54,351 nt of DNA. Origin: a virus. Of this stretch, positions 40,222 to 49,701 are shown piece after piece. The stretch spans positions 1 through 54,351 of the IMG/VR virus record IMGVR_UViG_3300042455_003388; one strand, 5' to 3'. The notes under the pieces are model-generated. The model searched no databases, was not told the origin of the DNA, and saw nothing but the letters and a program-made list of their open reading frames with translations. A program made the translations under genes and the position numbers. Positions within the stretch are counted from its first letter, which is position 1; each line of letters starts with the position of its first letter.

Positions 40222-40953
40222 TTATTCAACTTTACCTAATGTCAAAATAGTGTCGGTTTCCAAAGAATGGAATATCAAGCGGTCATCTGACATATAAGTT
40301 TTAGCATCTTCTTTGTCAAGGAATGCAAACTGATTCTTGTAAACAGAAGTTGCAATTTTTGCTTTGGTATTATTTACATTACACAAACTGTAGTTGTAAG
40401 ATTTACCACGTGCTGAAAGAACACCTTTAGCTAATTCAAATGTTAGGATTTTTTGATCCGAGTCAATTGTTCCAAGAGAAGCAATTTTTGATTGGATATC
40501 CTTTGTTAAAACAAAGTCAACTTCAGCCGCATCAGTACTTGCGATTTTTGACATTAACTCATCTGAGATGTGAGTAAACAATCTAAGACTCGCACATGGG
40601 AAATTGATTTCCAATTCGGGACTTCTTAATACAATTTCAGTTCCAACAGTTTGTCCGTCAACAGTTTCAGTTTCAATTCGCATTGTAACATCATTCCCGG
40701 TAAAGTGTGAGAAAGCTTTAATCAGTTTATCTAATGAATAAACACCAATTAATACAGTGCTGTCAGTAGATTCATCGTACTCAAAAATTTGACTCAATTC
40801 AATTTTTGAATATTTAACCACACTTTTCTCAGGGGTGTGAGTTTTTGCTTTTAGGTAATCACCTTCGATTTCAAGAAGTAAAGTGTTTGAAATTGATTGA
40901 AAGCGTTTTAGAAAAGTTACCAAATCATTGGTAGAATGAATTTTAAAAGTCAT
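40222..40953 (-). CDS. 45: DNA sliding clamp gp45
   Basis: 243 residues (T4: 228). A full-length gp45-type clamp: N-terminal FKIHSTNDLVTFLKRFQSISNTLLLEIEGDYLKAKTHTPEKSVV, and a second domain with FELAKGVLSARGKSYNYSL. It tethers the polymerase to DNA and in T4 also activates late transcription with gp55, which is encoded here too. It starts after TTGCATACTATTT, which partly resembles other replication-gene leaders. Confidence 0.92.
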   Translation of the reverse strand: MTFKIHSTNDLVTFLKRFQSISNTLLLEIEGDYLKAKTHTPEKSVVKYSKIELSQIFEYDESTDSTVLIGVYSLDKLIKAFSHFTGNDVTMRIETETVDGQTVGTEIVLRSPELEINFPCASLRLFTHISDELMSKIASTDAAEVDFVLTKDIQSKIASLGTIDSDQKILTFELAKGVLSARGKSYNYSLCNVNNTKAKIATSVYKNQFAFLDKEDAKTYMSDDRLIFHSLETDTILTLGKVE

Positions 40954-41020
40954 AATTTGTTTTTTAAGTTAATTTAAGAAATGATTTATTTAAATAGTAT
41001 GCAATTTTAAGTAAAAAGTT

Positions 41021-42412
41021 TTATTCATCTTGAGCATCGTCAATAGCGTAATATTCGATTCCATCGATTTCAGTTGGTTCATCTGAGGTTAGTAGTGAGT
41101 TGAAAAGATTTTTCTGATTCTGCGTTGACCTTACGATTGAACCATCTACCATATTTTGAAATGCTGATTCAGCATTTCTTAATTCTTCTTTTTGCTGAAT
41201 AATACTTTTTTCCAATTCTGTAATGGTTTTGATTGTTTTATTGTACTCATCTTCAGACATTGTTTTTAGCAATATCGAATTTAATCTTCTTCTAATTGTG
41301 TCATTGCTTGTTAAAGTATCAATAAACTCATCAATCTCAGTCTGTTGTCTCATTGATTTGCTGGAAATCATATATTTTAAGTAGGCATTTTTGCATTTTT
41401 GGAATTCCAATTCCTCAGTGTCAACTTTGAGATAATATCGCAACCTTTCAACATTTAAACTTGCAATTCGATACTTATAGTCATCAATATAGTCTTCAAC
41501 ACGATTGTAGTTAATTACAACTCCATCTTTAACAAAAACCAAAGTTTCGGTGATTAGCAATTTGGTTGCTTTATCTACCTTTATTTTTAAGTCTTCCCAC
41601 TCGGGGATTGTACCTTTGTGTTTAAAAACTATTTCAACTTTCTCCGAAGAATTATTTGTAATTGTACAATTTGGTAAGTCTTCAGTAAATTGATTAATTT
41701 TCTTAAGGAAATTTGTGTATTTCATTAAAGGTGGAAGATCTGTTACCTTAATTGTTTTTGCCTGCTCGTTGATTTCAACAGACCCAGTAATCAACCAAGA
41801 CTTATCCAAACCTTGGTACCTTGTAATTTTTCCAGTAAATCCTTGGAAATGTGGTTTAACTTCTTTAACTTTGCCATCAAGATATTTTTGAATGTCTTCA
41901 AGTTTTCTAGGAAGAATTGTTGTTTTATAACCAACTGCAATTCCTACAATCATTGTAGTCAAACCAATTGGTAAGTCAACCCATAACGGGTCCCAACTAT
42001 CACTTTCATTTTTCTTATTTAAGAAATGACTTTTCTTAATAATCTCTGAAATTTTGGAATTGATTTTAATTGAAGTATAACGTGCCGCAGATGCGGTGTT
42101 ATCCACAGGTGTTCCAAAGAAACCATCGCCTTCCAACAGTGAAATACTGTTTCCATAAGGACGTGCTAATTTATTGATGGCTCCGGTTAATGCCATATCG
42201 CCATGGTGGTACCCTCCAGAAATACAAGCACCAACTAAAGAAATTGTTTTGTTGAAATGGTGGGGCGCATTCATTAGAATAAATCTTTGGACATTTGTCA
42301 AAGCATCATCAAATGCGGGTATTCCTCGGTTTTCTAAAACATAAAGAGCATAGTTTCTGAAGTTAACATCTATATGTTTTGAGACCGAAAGGGAAATTGG
42401 TTTTGCTTTCAT
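41021..42412 (-). CDS. 52: type II DNA topoisomerase medium subunit gp52
   Basis: 463 residues (T4: 442). The GyrA/ParC-like cleavage region is clear: R-G-I-P-A-F-D-D-A-L-T-N-V-Q-R-F, GGYHHGDMALTGAINKLARPYGNS, and LEGDGFFGTPVDNTASAARYTSIK with the catalytic Tyr in AARYTS. The C-terminus is a coiled coil (about residues 345-430). It pairs with the ATPase subunit at 44712-46538. Confidence 0.95.
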   Translation of the reverse strand: MKAKPISLSVSKHIDVNFRNYALYVLENRGIPAFDDALTNVQRFILMNAPHHFNKTISLVGACISGGYHHGDMALTGAINKLARPYGNSISLLEGDGFFGTPVDNTASAARYTSIKINSKISEIIKKSHFLNKKNESDSWDPLWVDLPIGLTTMIVGIAVGYKTTILPRKLEDIQKYLDGKVKEVKPHFQGFTGKITRYQGLDKSWLITGSVEINEQAKTIKVTDLPPLMKYTNFLKKINQFTEDLPNCTITNNSSEKVEIVFKHKGTIPEWEDLKIKVDKATKLLITETLVFVKDGVVINYNRVEDYIDDYKYRIASLNVERLRYYLKVDTEELEFQKCKNAYLKYMISSKSMRQQTEIDEFIDTLTSNDTIRRRLNSILLKTMSEDEYNKTIKTITELEKSIIQQKEELRNAESAFQNMVDGSIVRSTQNQKNLFNSLLTSDEPTEIDGIEYYAIDDAQDE

Positions 42413-42463
42413 ATTATCATTTTTACTTTATATGAAATATTCAGCTCAAAGTTTTCAATAAAA

Positions 42464-42489
42464 AAAGCATTAGGAATTCCTAATGCTTT
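42464..42489 (-). terminator. rho-independent terminator after the ferritin-like gene
   Basis: Minus strand AAAGCATTAGG-AATT-CCTAATGCTTT is a perfect 11-bp stem followed by TTTT. It lies 29 bases after the stop at 42518 and before gp52. Confidence 0.8.
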
Positions 42490-42517
42490 CGATAAACTAG
42501 TTTCAGTGTTTGAGTTT

Positions 42518-42877
42518 TTATTTTAAAGTCAAAAGATATTTTAACTTCATCAATGCGGCTTGAATCTCATCTCGGATATTTGCAAGTTCGCTATCCTTAT
42601 CAGACATAAAGGAATCACTGATAAAATCAAACATACCATCAATAAATGCGTTTACGTTAATGGTATCATAGTCTGCAAAACTTACATCTTTCATTCCACC
42701 TAACTTAGGGCGTTGATATTTTCCACTGTAAACCTCAATCATTTGGTCGAACAGGTCATTCAGTGTTTCATAAGTTTCGCCAAAGGCATTGTGTTCAGCA
42801 AAAGATTCGGTTTGCCAATGCAATAATCTAAGTTGTCCTTGCATTTGGATGATGTTTGTCAGTAATTCCTTTTCCAT
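42518..42877 (-). CDS. ferritin-like (DUF5856) protein
   Basis: 119 residues, all helical. The N-terminal QGQLRLLHWQTESFAEHNAFGETYETLNDLFDQMIEVY segment has the spaced His/Glu/Asp residues typical of Dps/ferritin-like four-helix bundles, and fits the DUF5856 family known in phages. A Dps-like role is not established. It is followed by a strong terminator. Confidence 0.7.
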   Translation of the reverse strand: MEKELLTNIIQMQGQLRLLHWQTESFAEHNAFGETYETLNDLFDQMIEVYSGKYQRPKLGGMKDVSFADYDTINVNAFIDGMFDFISDSFMSDKDSELANIRDEIQAALMKLKYLLTLK

Positions 42878-42985
42878 TTTATTTAGATTTAATATTTATT
42901 TTAGTTTTTTAATTTTAAAGAAGCGCTTCTTCCTCCCATAACTTGGAACGAATTGTGTTTCCTGCAAAACCCGAATAATAAAAAA

Positions 42986-43243
42986 TTATGCGCCTCTTTC
43001 AGTATCTCTCATATATCTTTTATGCAGCTTTTCAAATTCTTCAAGTAACTTCATCCCTTCAGCCTCTCCAAAATATAAAACAATACCAACTGCTAATGCG
43101 TCCCATCCATCTTCATAATTTAACTTACTTTTTCCTGCAGCTGATTGCACAGTAAATACCGTACTTGACCATTGTTTATAGTCGTACTTAATTTTGTTTG
43201 CTTCGTTTAACGAAAAGCTTTCAAATGTTTTAATTCTTTCCAT
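42986..43243 (-). CDS. hypothetical protein with capsid-targeting-like N-terminus
   Basis: 85 residues. Starts MERIKTFESFSLNEANK, which matches the pattern K-x-F/Y-x-x-F-x-x-E-A/S of the T4 internal-head-protein capsid targeting sequence (MKTYQEFIAEA); L-N-E fits the gp21 protease cleavage rule (I/L-x-E). The rest is a small α/β region (YDYKQWSSTVFTVQSAAGKSKLNYEDGWDALAVGIVLYFGEAEGMKLLEEFEKLHKRY), not recognised. Likely packaged inside the head if the signal is real. Confidence 0.6.
   Translation of the reverse strand: MERIKTFESFSLNEANKIKYDYKQWSSTVFTVQSAAGKSKLNYEDGWDALAVGIVLYFGEAEGMKLLEEFEKLHKRYMRDTERGA
43199..43243 (-). other. putative capsid targeting sequence (85-residue protein)
   Basis: Residues 1-15, IKTFESFSLNEA; predicted cut after Glu14. 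Similar peptides start the proteins at 43265-44668 and 53724-54059. Confidence 0.45.
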
Positions 43244-43264
43244 ATTTTTTTGTGTTTTTTAATT

Positions 43265-44668
43265 TTATACATAACGTTCAGCCATACGTTTCCAATTTGC
43301 TAACCCACCTAATTTAAAACCAGCTGCTTTTACAAATGTTCTCATACTAACAGATTTTGAATCTTTCATAAATTCAAAAATTTCTTCTTTGTCAGCAAGT
43401 GATAATTCCATTGGTTCAAGTTTTGGAAGTAGAACTCGCATTCTTTCAACAAGTGTTGCGTCATCTGGGCTAACATCAACTAATATTGATCTTGAACGAA
43501 TTGCACCATCGGGATCTGCTTTATCCTTTGGAAGATTTGAGATAAAAATAACCTTTCCAGTAAAGTTGAAATAAGAAGGGAATTCTCCGTTTTCCTGAGC
43601 TTCAAGTTCTCCATCTGGGTCATCCTCATAAATCTTAGGGTCATACAATTCACCTTTCATTCTCTTTTGGTAACTAATCTTACGAACCTTTTTTGTATCA
43701 AGTGCTGCTTTAAGAATATTACGACCGTTTTCATCGCGGAATACTGCATCACAGTCATCAAACACAACAATCTTATCATTGTATTGGAAAAACTTTTTGT
43801 ACATCTGTATTGCAGAAACAGCACCTGAGATAATTGTATAATCAACCTCAGCAGTTAGTCCCTCATCTTTCAACGCCTTTTCAACATTATAAGTTTTACC
43901 TGTACCGGCTTTACCAGAGATAAATAAACTATTCATGCCAGGTGCATTGGCAGCAATTCTTCCAGTAATATCATAAATATCTTGTAATGTCTCTTCAAGA
44001 TATTGAACTTTATCTTGCAAAGTCATAGTATTTTTTTGTTCAACTGGTGATTCTTTCTCAGTTGCAACCACACCTTCTTTGAAATCGTATATCATACGTC
44101 TAGGCACACCAAGCTGTTTGGAAATTTCTCTAACAGATTTTCCGGCATCAAGCAATGCTTCGATTTCTCGTACTTCATTTGGTGTAAGAGAGCCTTTGGC
44201 TTCATAAAGAAGATTATCCATATCCTCATTTTCAAAAATCGTTTTTGCATAAGCTGGATTTGAAATAATCAAAATAAATTCACCAACCAATTTTGTAATT
44301 GGGAACCGTTCAGATGTCATAATATAAGTGGCAACATCTGCAGCGTGATCTTCATAATATTCCAATCCACCAACGATTGCACCTCTGCTAGCAGTTGGAG
44401 GTGTAACACGGAAAGCAGATGTTCCTTTGTTTGCATAGAACATAACACCATCTATGTCTTGGCCTTGAATTGTTTTTGTAACAACAAAAGGAAATTTCAT
44501 ATAGCCGTTTCCGGTTTCGCGGTTAACCATCGCAGCAATTAGATCTGCAGCTTTGCTCAGTTTTGGAAAATATCCATCAACCTTTGTCATTAAATCCGCA
44601 GCTTCAAATAATTGCTTTTTTGACTCATTAATAAATGAGTCGTAATCTTTAAGATATCGTAATCCCAT
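43265..44668 (-). CDS. AAA+ ATPase with HTH and capsid-targeting-like N-terminus
   Basis: 467 residues. Residues 1-16 (MGLRYLKDYDSFINES) match the capsid-targeting pattern, with I-N-E as protease site. Residues ~20-150 form an unrecognised α/β domain. Residues ~158-195 are a helix-turn-helix (LTPNEVREIEALLDAGKSVREISKQLGVPRRMIYDF). An AAA+ core follows: Walker A LFISGKAGTGKTYNVEK (about residue 250), Walker B IVVFDDCDAVF, sensor 1 VIFISNLPK, R-S-R-S arginine finger. A GATATATAAACTA motif precedes the gene, suggesting late transcription amid early/middle genes. This could be a virion-packaged DNA-binding ATPase; the family is not one I can name. Confidence 0.85.
   Translation of the reverse strand: MGLRYLKDYDSFINESKKQLFEAADLMTKVDGYFPKLSKAADLIAAMVNRETGNGYMKFPFVVTKTIQGQDIDGVMFYANKGTSAFRVTPPTASRGAIVGGLEYYEDHAADVATYIMTSERFPITKLVGEFILIISNPAYAKTIFENEDMDNLLYEAKGSLTPNEVREIEALLDAGKSVREISKQLGVPRRMIYDFKEGVVATEKESPVEQKNTMTLQDKVQYLEETLQDIYDITGRIAANAPGMNSLFISGKAGTGKTYNVEKALKDEGLTAEVDYTIISGAVSAIQMYKKFFQYNDKIVVFDDCDAVFRDENGRNILKAALDTKKVRKISYQKRMKGELYDPKIYEDDPDGELEAQENGEFPSYFNFTGKVIFISNLPKDKADPDGAIRSRSILVDVSPDDATLVERMRVLLPKLEPMELSLADKEEIFEFMKDSKSVSMRTFVKAAGFKLGGLANWKRMAERYV
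44621..44668 (-). other. putative capsid targeting sequence (AAA+ ATPase)
   Basis: Residues 1-16, MGLRYLKDYDSFINES; predicted cut after Glu15 (I-N-E). Confidence 0.45.
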
Positions 44669-44689
44669 ACTAATATTTTTTTTATTTTA

Positions 44690-44704
44690 ATAGTTTATAT
44701 ATCA
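44690..44704 (-). promoter_or_regulatory. candidate late-promoter motif TGATATATAAACTA
   Basis: Minus strand TGATATATAAACTATTAAAA lies 22-36 bases before the AAA+ ATPase ATG at 44668, immediately after the topoisomerase stop. Similar to the TGATATATACTAAA set. Confidence 0.4.
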
Positions 44705-44711
44705 TTTTACT

Positions 44712-46538
44712 TTAGCGACCTTCTAACCATTTTTTTCTTTTATCTGAACTATTTCCAAATGCCATTTCGATAAATTTGCCTGCAGAACGGTCATTTTTAA
44801 TTTTAAACATTTTTCGGTCATCCATAACATGGCCCCAGTCTTGAATACTCAATGAACCTAATCCCTTTAAATACCTAACATTTTTATAGTTCGTATTTTC
44901 ATTTATATATTTACTCCACTCATCGGTTGAATAAAAGTATTTTCTTTTTCCTCCGACTTCTGCAGTTATTAAAGGAATGATTAAAATATTAAGTTTTCCA
45001 CTTTCGATTATTTGTGGAAACCATCGGTGAAATAGATTAATAATCAAAGATGCAATGTGTCCAATTCCGTCAGGGTCTGGGTCAGTTGCTATTGTGATAT
45101 TTGTAAAACTGCAATTTGTTCCGTCATTTGGCTCGAGGTTTAGGATTTGCATCAAGTCAATAATCTCATCATTGCTTGACAAGTCACTTAATGTCCTAGC
45201 ATTTTTAACCTTTCCTTTTAATGAATAAACACCGTCGATTCTTGGGTCTCTTTTTTGTAAAACAGATGCCATCGCAGATAGGCCTTCAACTATAAATAAA
45301 GTACCTTTACTTTGTGATGGCGGAAAATATTTGTCACTGATTTTTTTCTTTGCAGCTTTCTTTTTACTTTTAATGGTTTTTAATTCGGCCTCTCTGGTAT
45401 ACTCGTCAATACTTTTTTGAACCAAATTAAACAATTCAGATTTTGGTAATTTACTGAAAAACCCTGCCTTAAAATGTTTGTGTAGAACTTCTTGAATTTC
45501 AGACTTCTTAATTGCATAACGAGTTTTGTTTTGGTCAGCAAACTTAACTAATGCAGGTGGAAGGTTTAGAACCAACATTGTTTCAAAGAAGTGGTGAGCA
45601 TACTGATACTTAAAAATATCATTTGCCCAGTCAGTAACAATTTTTTGATGGATACCTGTACAATTCGCACCGTTGATAAATGAAATACTTGTACTATTTT
45701 CAGATTTTGGCCACATCAAAATCGAACCTATTTTACTCGTTACTGTAAATGTATCTTTAGGCAAGAAGTTAACATCCAAGTTTATTTTTTTTCCATCGAA
45801 GATAAATTCAAAATCTAGGTTTGAAATAACAGGGTCGTTCTTTTTTAAGTAGTTTCGGAAAACAAACATCGAGAAAAGATATTCAAAGTCCCATTCGCTG
45901 GCTTTGAATGTGTCTTTTCTTGGAATAAATCGAACAGTCGTTCCAAGTGGTGTCCGATTTCTTTTGTTTAATTCTTCATGGAATTTTTTAAATTGCTTCC
46001 ATTTGATTTGAAAAGAAACATCTAGGTTTACTGTATGGATTTCAAATTCATCCGAAAGCATATTTACTAATGCAGCACCCACGCCATTTGTTCCGATTAA
46101 GGCATCTTCAGAAGTTTCATTATAAAAATTTGACCCGGCACGTAGCATTGACACTGCGGTCTCAACATTTGAAACTCCAGTTTTCGAGTTTTTCTTTTCG
46201 GCATTGATAAATCCGTTTCCGGTATCAGTTACAGTAACTTCTCCGGATTGACTATCTATAGACACGGTAATTTTTTTCATTTCGCCATTAAGCCTTTTTG
46301 CTTCATCAAAGGCGTTGTCTACTATCTCGTTAAGCATTTTATAAAAACCGACTGAAATTGTTTTACTTTTTTCAATCAATTTCCCGGATTCAATAATGTG
46401 AACTTTTTCTTCGCTCAGGTCGACAGAACCAACATACATAGTTGGCCTCAATAAAGTATGTTCAAAATCACTTAAAGAAACTATTTCCTTTGAGCTGCTT
46501 GCGGACTTTTTAGATAAATTTTTTTCTTTCGTTGCCAT
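44712..46538 (-). CDS. 39: type II DNA topoisomerase large subunit gp39 (fused gp39/gp60 type)
   Basis: 608 residues from the ATG at 46538 (MATKEKNLSKK); upstream in-frame starts would overlap the previous gene. GHKL ATPase motifs: EIVDNAFDEA (N-box), DTGNGF, GTNGVGAALVNM; then the transducer domain; then TOPRIM motifs LFIVEGLSA and ATDPDPDGIGHIASL. In T4 the equivalent of the C-terminal part is the separate gp60; here both are in one frame. Partner of gp52. Confidence 0.95.
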   Translation of the reverse strand: MATKEKNLSKKSASSSKEIVSLSDFEHTLLRPTMYVGSVDLSEEKVHIIESGKLIEKSKTISVGFYKMLNEIVDNAFDEAKRLNGEMKKITVSIDSQSGEVTVTDTGNGFINAEKKNSKTGVSNVETAVSMLRAGSNFYNETSEDALIGTNGVGAALVNMLSDEFEIHTVNLDVSFQIKWKQFKKFHEELNKRNRTPLGTTVRFIPRKDTFKASEWDFEYLFSMFVFRNYLKKNDPVISNLDFEFIFDGKKINLDVNFLPKDTFTVTSKIGSILMWPKSENSTSISFINGANCTGIHQKIVTDWANDIFKYQYAHHFFETMLVLNLPPALVKFADQNKTRYAIKKSEIQEVLHKHFKAGFFSKLPKSELFNLVQKSIDEYTREAELKTIKSKKKAAKKKISDKYFPPSQSKGTLFIVEGLSAMASVLQKRDPRIDGVYSLKGKVKNARTLSDLSSNDEIIDLMQILNLEPNDGTNCSFTNITIATDPDPDGIGHIASLIINLFHRWFPQIIESGKLNILIIPLITAEVGGKRKYFYSTDEWSKYINENTNYKNVRYLKGLGSLSIQDWGHVMDDRKMFKIKNDRSAGKFIEMAFGNSSDKRKKWLEGR

Positions 46539-46539
46539 A

Positions 46540-47196
46540 TTAATAAGTAGTGTCAATAAAATCTTTTTTCAAAACAGAACATTTTTCGTATTCTTCGAGA
46601 ATTTCAAAGTGCTTAATCATTTTACTAATTATATCAATTCTTTCTTTGGACGTTGCAAGTTTTATCTGCAAGAACATATCCGAAAAGATAATATTTTTTT
46701 GTTTAAACTTATCTGGATTTTTAATTATAAAGTTATAAACATTCGAATAAAATAATCCAATGTCGCCTTTGGTTTGAAGTTCATCTTCAGGATTAAATAT
46801 CCATTCCTCAACGGGTTCTGTTGGTTCTATTCCTTCATTTACTTGTCTTTGATAATCAAGTGCCTTTTGGATTGTTAGCAAAACTCCATTATCTACAGCT
46901 TCTGTTTGATAGTCAGTCCTAACGTTTTCATCAAAAAGTTCAAGTTCATCAGGCATTTGTAAAACTGGGACTGTAACAACATCACCATAAAGTGGAACTC
47001 CAAAAACTAAAGATGCAATTTGATTTAATGGTTTTTTTCTAGCCATTCCGGTCTCATCGTAAATTAACCAAAAATGGTCAAAACATAAAGGGTCGATTGA
47101 ACTTCCGACTATATCATGGATTTCACCTAATGTAAATGATTCAGTTCTGGGATAAAGAACTGAAACCATGTGATCCACACTAATTTTTACTGCCAT
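46540..47196 (-). CDS. DUF3846-like protein with UVR-type C-terminal hairpin
   Basis: 218 residues. The first ~90 residues carry a DUF3846-like pattern (ESFTLGEIHDIVG, FWLIYDETGMARKKPLNQIASLVFGVPLYGDVVTVP). The end (KERIDIISKMIKHFEILEEYEKCSVLKKDF) resembles the UVR helical hairpin of UvrB/UvrC. The middle is acidic. Its stop is one base from the topoisomerase start. The leader contains TTTGCATATAAAAT. Function unknown. Confidence 0.6.
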   Translation of the reverse strand: MAVKISVDHMVSVLYPRTESFTLGEIHDIVGSSIDPLCFDHFWLIYDETGMARKKPLNQIASLVFGVPLYGDVVTVPVLQMPDELELFDENVRTDYQTEAVDNGVLLTIQKALDYQRQVNEGIEPTEPVEEWIFNPEDELQTKGDIGLFYSNVYNFIIKNPDKFKQKNIIFSDMFLQIKLATSKERIDIISKMIKHFEILEEYEKCSVLKKDFIDTTY

Positions 47197-47248
47197 AAAT
47201 TAGACATTTTTTATTTTATATGCAAATTTTGCTATTGAGTTTTAACAA

Positions 47249-47280
47249 AAAAAGAAAGTCCGTTTCCAAACTTTCTTTTT
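47249..47280 (-). terminator. rho-independent terminator after nrdA
   Basis: Minus-strand arms AAAAAGAAAGT and ACTTTCTTTTT (11 bp, 10-base loop) followed by TT; just 6 bases after the nrdA stop. Confidence 0.75.
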
Positions 47281-47285
47281 ATTAA

Positions 47286-49685
47286 TTACGCCGAACATCC
47301 AAAACAGTCAAAAGGTGAATCTTTTGGTTTTTGTGGTAGAACATCGGGGTCTTTAGCCTTTTCAAATTTGCTAATATCAATGCCCAAATGCTTTGCGCCT
47401 GTCGAAATTGCCTTTCCTTTAAAGTAATATGAAAGTGTTTTTAATCCTTTTTTCCAAGAATAAAAATGTGCTGAAGAAAGTTTCGATAGCGTTGGTTTTC
47501 CAATATAAATATTCATTGATTGTGATTGGTCAATGAACGGCCCACGATCTGCGGCCATATCAATTAGTTCACGTTGCGGAATTTCCCAAATAGTTCGATA
47601 CTTTTGAATTAAGTGCTCTAATCTTTTAACTTTTGCTTCATACTTACGGTCGTCTGAGTCGAGATATCTATTGAAATTAATATTTTGAATTGAACCGTCA
47701 TTTAAAATGATTTCATCTTTCAAATCCTCGGACCAAATTCCAAGTTTTTCAAGGTCGCTGATTAAATACTTATTGATAATTGTAATTTCTCCACCAATTA
47801 CACTGCGATTAAATATTGCTGAATGTGCTGGTTCAGTCATTTCATACGAACCAGTAATTTTTGCTGAACTCGCAACTGGCATTTGAGCTGTCACCAATGA
47901 ATTGGAGATTCCGTGCTCCATTATGTTCTTTTTAAGTTCTGCCCAGTCCCACATTCCTGACAAATCATCTTCTGTTAATCCCCACATATCCCATTGAAGT
48001 TTACCGTTTGCTACAGGTGAACCTTCAAAGTAGTGATATGGTTTATATTCTCCGGATTTGCACAATTCCATGCTTGCAGTTAATGCGGCAAAGTATATTG
48101 TTTCAAATATCTTTTTATTAAGCTGCTTAGCTTCAGGTGAAGTAAATGTTAAATCCAATAAATAGAAAACATCTGCGAGACCTTGTGTTCCAATACCGAT
48201 TGCTCTTTGTTCTCGTCCACCTTTTTCTCCTTTTGCTGTTGAATAGTTGTTTATATCAATAACTAGATTCAATGCTCTGACTATTTTTTTAACTTCTTGA
48301 TACAACTTATCAAAATCAAATCCATTGCCAGAAACGAAATTCTTTAACACAATAGACGATAGTGTACAAATCGCAGTTGTTTCCTCATCCGTTGCTTGGA
48401 AAACCTCAATACACAAATTTGATTGTTTTAAGACACCAATATTTTGGTGATTGGTTTTTCTATTTGCGCTGTCCTTTGCTGCTAAATAAGGAACACCCGT
48501 TTCAATCTGGGCTTCGATAATGCTGTTCCAAAGTTCTTGAGCTTTAACTTTAACACCAATTCCCGCATCGATTGCTAATTGATAATTTGCTTCATATTCT
48601 TCACCGTAACACTCGTGCAAAGGTTTAATCCCAGCTTTCAGAATATCATTTGGACAAAACAAATACCAGTCATCGTTAGACTCAACAGCTCGCATAAAGT
48701 TATCTGGAACCCATAATGCTGTAAACAAATCTCGGGCACGTTGTTCATCCTTTCCTGCTTGTTTTTTGATTTCCAATAAATCAAAAATATCTTTATGCCA
48801 AGGCTCAATGTAAATTGCAGCAACACCCGGACGTCTGCCTTGTTGGTTAAAAAATCTTAATGACTCATTAACAATTTTTAAGTATTTCAATAGCCCACCT
48901 GCATAACCACCTGATGAAGAAAGCCGGCTTTCTTTACTTCTAATGTTTGACATACATAATCCAATTCCTGCAGCATCGGCTGAATAAACAGAGATATCTC
49001 TTAGCGTATTAAGCAATCCATCTCTGGAATCACCGTCATTATAATGCAAAACACAGGATGCCAATTGTGGTATCTTTGTCCCGGCGTTAATCATAATTGG
49101 TGTTGCCGGGGATATTAATTGATTTGATAAAGATTTATAATAGTCAATTGCTTCTTCAAATGTTTTTGTGACCCAAAGTGCAACTCTCATATACATATGT
49201 TGAGGACGTTCTACTACTACGCCTGTCGGCTTTCTCAACAAATACATTTCCCGTAAAGACTTCCAAGCAAAATAATCAAAATTAAAATCGTTATCATGGA
49301 TAAGTTCCGAGTCGATTTTTTCTGCTCCATACTTTTCAATAATGGCAATTAAACCAGGATTGATAATGCCGTCCTCAGCTAATTCCTTCATAGTTTCACT
49401 AAAGCTGGTTTTTGTTTCTCTGTGGTATGAAGAAATTGCAATACTTGCTGCAAGTTTAGAATAATCGTGGTGACTACCTGTATATGCTGCCGCCAACTCA
49501 GAAATAAGTTTGTCAATTTGAGAAGTTTTCAGAATACCATCAGTTGGTACTGATGTGATAACCTTTGCAAAAATCTCGACCGGGTTTGTTTTTAAGTTTT
49601 TGTTTGCTTTGTTAATACGAGTAAGGATCTTCTGTGGCGCAAACGAAACCACATCGCCGTTTCTTTTTTCAATTTTTAATGACAT
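47286..49685 (-). CDS. nrdA: class Ia ribonucleotide reductase alpha subunit NrdA
   Basis: 799 residues. N-terminal ATP-cone-like region (KRNGDVVSFAPQKILTRI), catalytic motifs ASCVLHY, NLCIEVFQATDEETTAICTLSS (N-x-C-x-E), TAQMPVASSAKITGSYEMTEP, and a C-terminal Cys pair in DCFGCSA for reduction by thioredoxin/glutaredoxin. Followed by a terminator. NrdA supplies dNTPs with NrdB (17 bases upstream). Confidence 0.95.
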   Translation of the reverse strand: MSLKIEKRNGDVVSFAPQKILTRINKANKNLKTNPVEIFAKVITSVPTDGILKTSQIDKLISELAAAYTGSHHDYSKLAASIAISSYHRETKTSFSETMKELAEDGIINPGLIAIIEKYGAEKIDSELIHDNDFNFDYFAWKSLREMYLLRKPTGVVVERPQHMYMRVALWVTKTFEEAIDYYKSLSNQLISPATPIMINAGTKIPQLASCVLHYNDGDSRDGLLNTLRDISVYSADAAGIGLCMSNIRSKESRLSSSGGYAGGLLKYLKIVNESLRFFNQQGRRPGVAAIYIEPWHKDIFDLLEIKKQAGKDEQRARDLFTALWVPDNFMRAVESNDDWYLFCPNDILKAGIKPLHECYGEEYEANYQLAIDAGIGVKVKAQELWNSIIEAQIETGVPYLAAKDSANRKTNHQNIGVLKQSNLCIEVFQATDEETTAICTLSSIVLKNFVSGNGFDFDKLYQEVKKIVRALNLVIDINNYSTAKGEKGGREQRAIGIGTQGLADVFYLLDLTFTSPEAKQLNKKIFETIYFAALTASMELCKSGEYKPYHYFEGSPVANGKLQWDMWGLTEDDLSGMWDWAELKKNIMEHGISNSLVTAQMPVASSAKITGSYEMTEPAHSAIFNRSVIGGEITIINKYLISDLEKLGIWSEDLKDEIILNDGSIQNINFNRYLDSDDRKYEAKVKRLEHLIQKYRTIWEIPQRELIDMAADRGPFIDQSQSMNIYIGKPTLSKLSSAHFYSWKKGLKTLSYYFKGKAISTGAKHLGIDISKFEKAKDPDVLPQKPKDSPFDCFGCSA

Positions 49686-49701
49686 TATCTAATCGGTTTT
49701 T

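Noticed and set aside
42890-42985. Small RNA or tRNA in the gap between two genes
   Set aside because: The 108-base gap holds no cloverleaf, only short AT-rich sequence and an AAGCGCTT palindrome too small to interpret.
44712-46538. Split gp39/gp60 or T4-like 50-base bypass in the topoisomerase
   Set aside because: A single uninterrupted frame covers ATPase and TOPRIM domains, so no bypass or split is needed.
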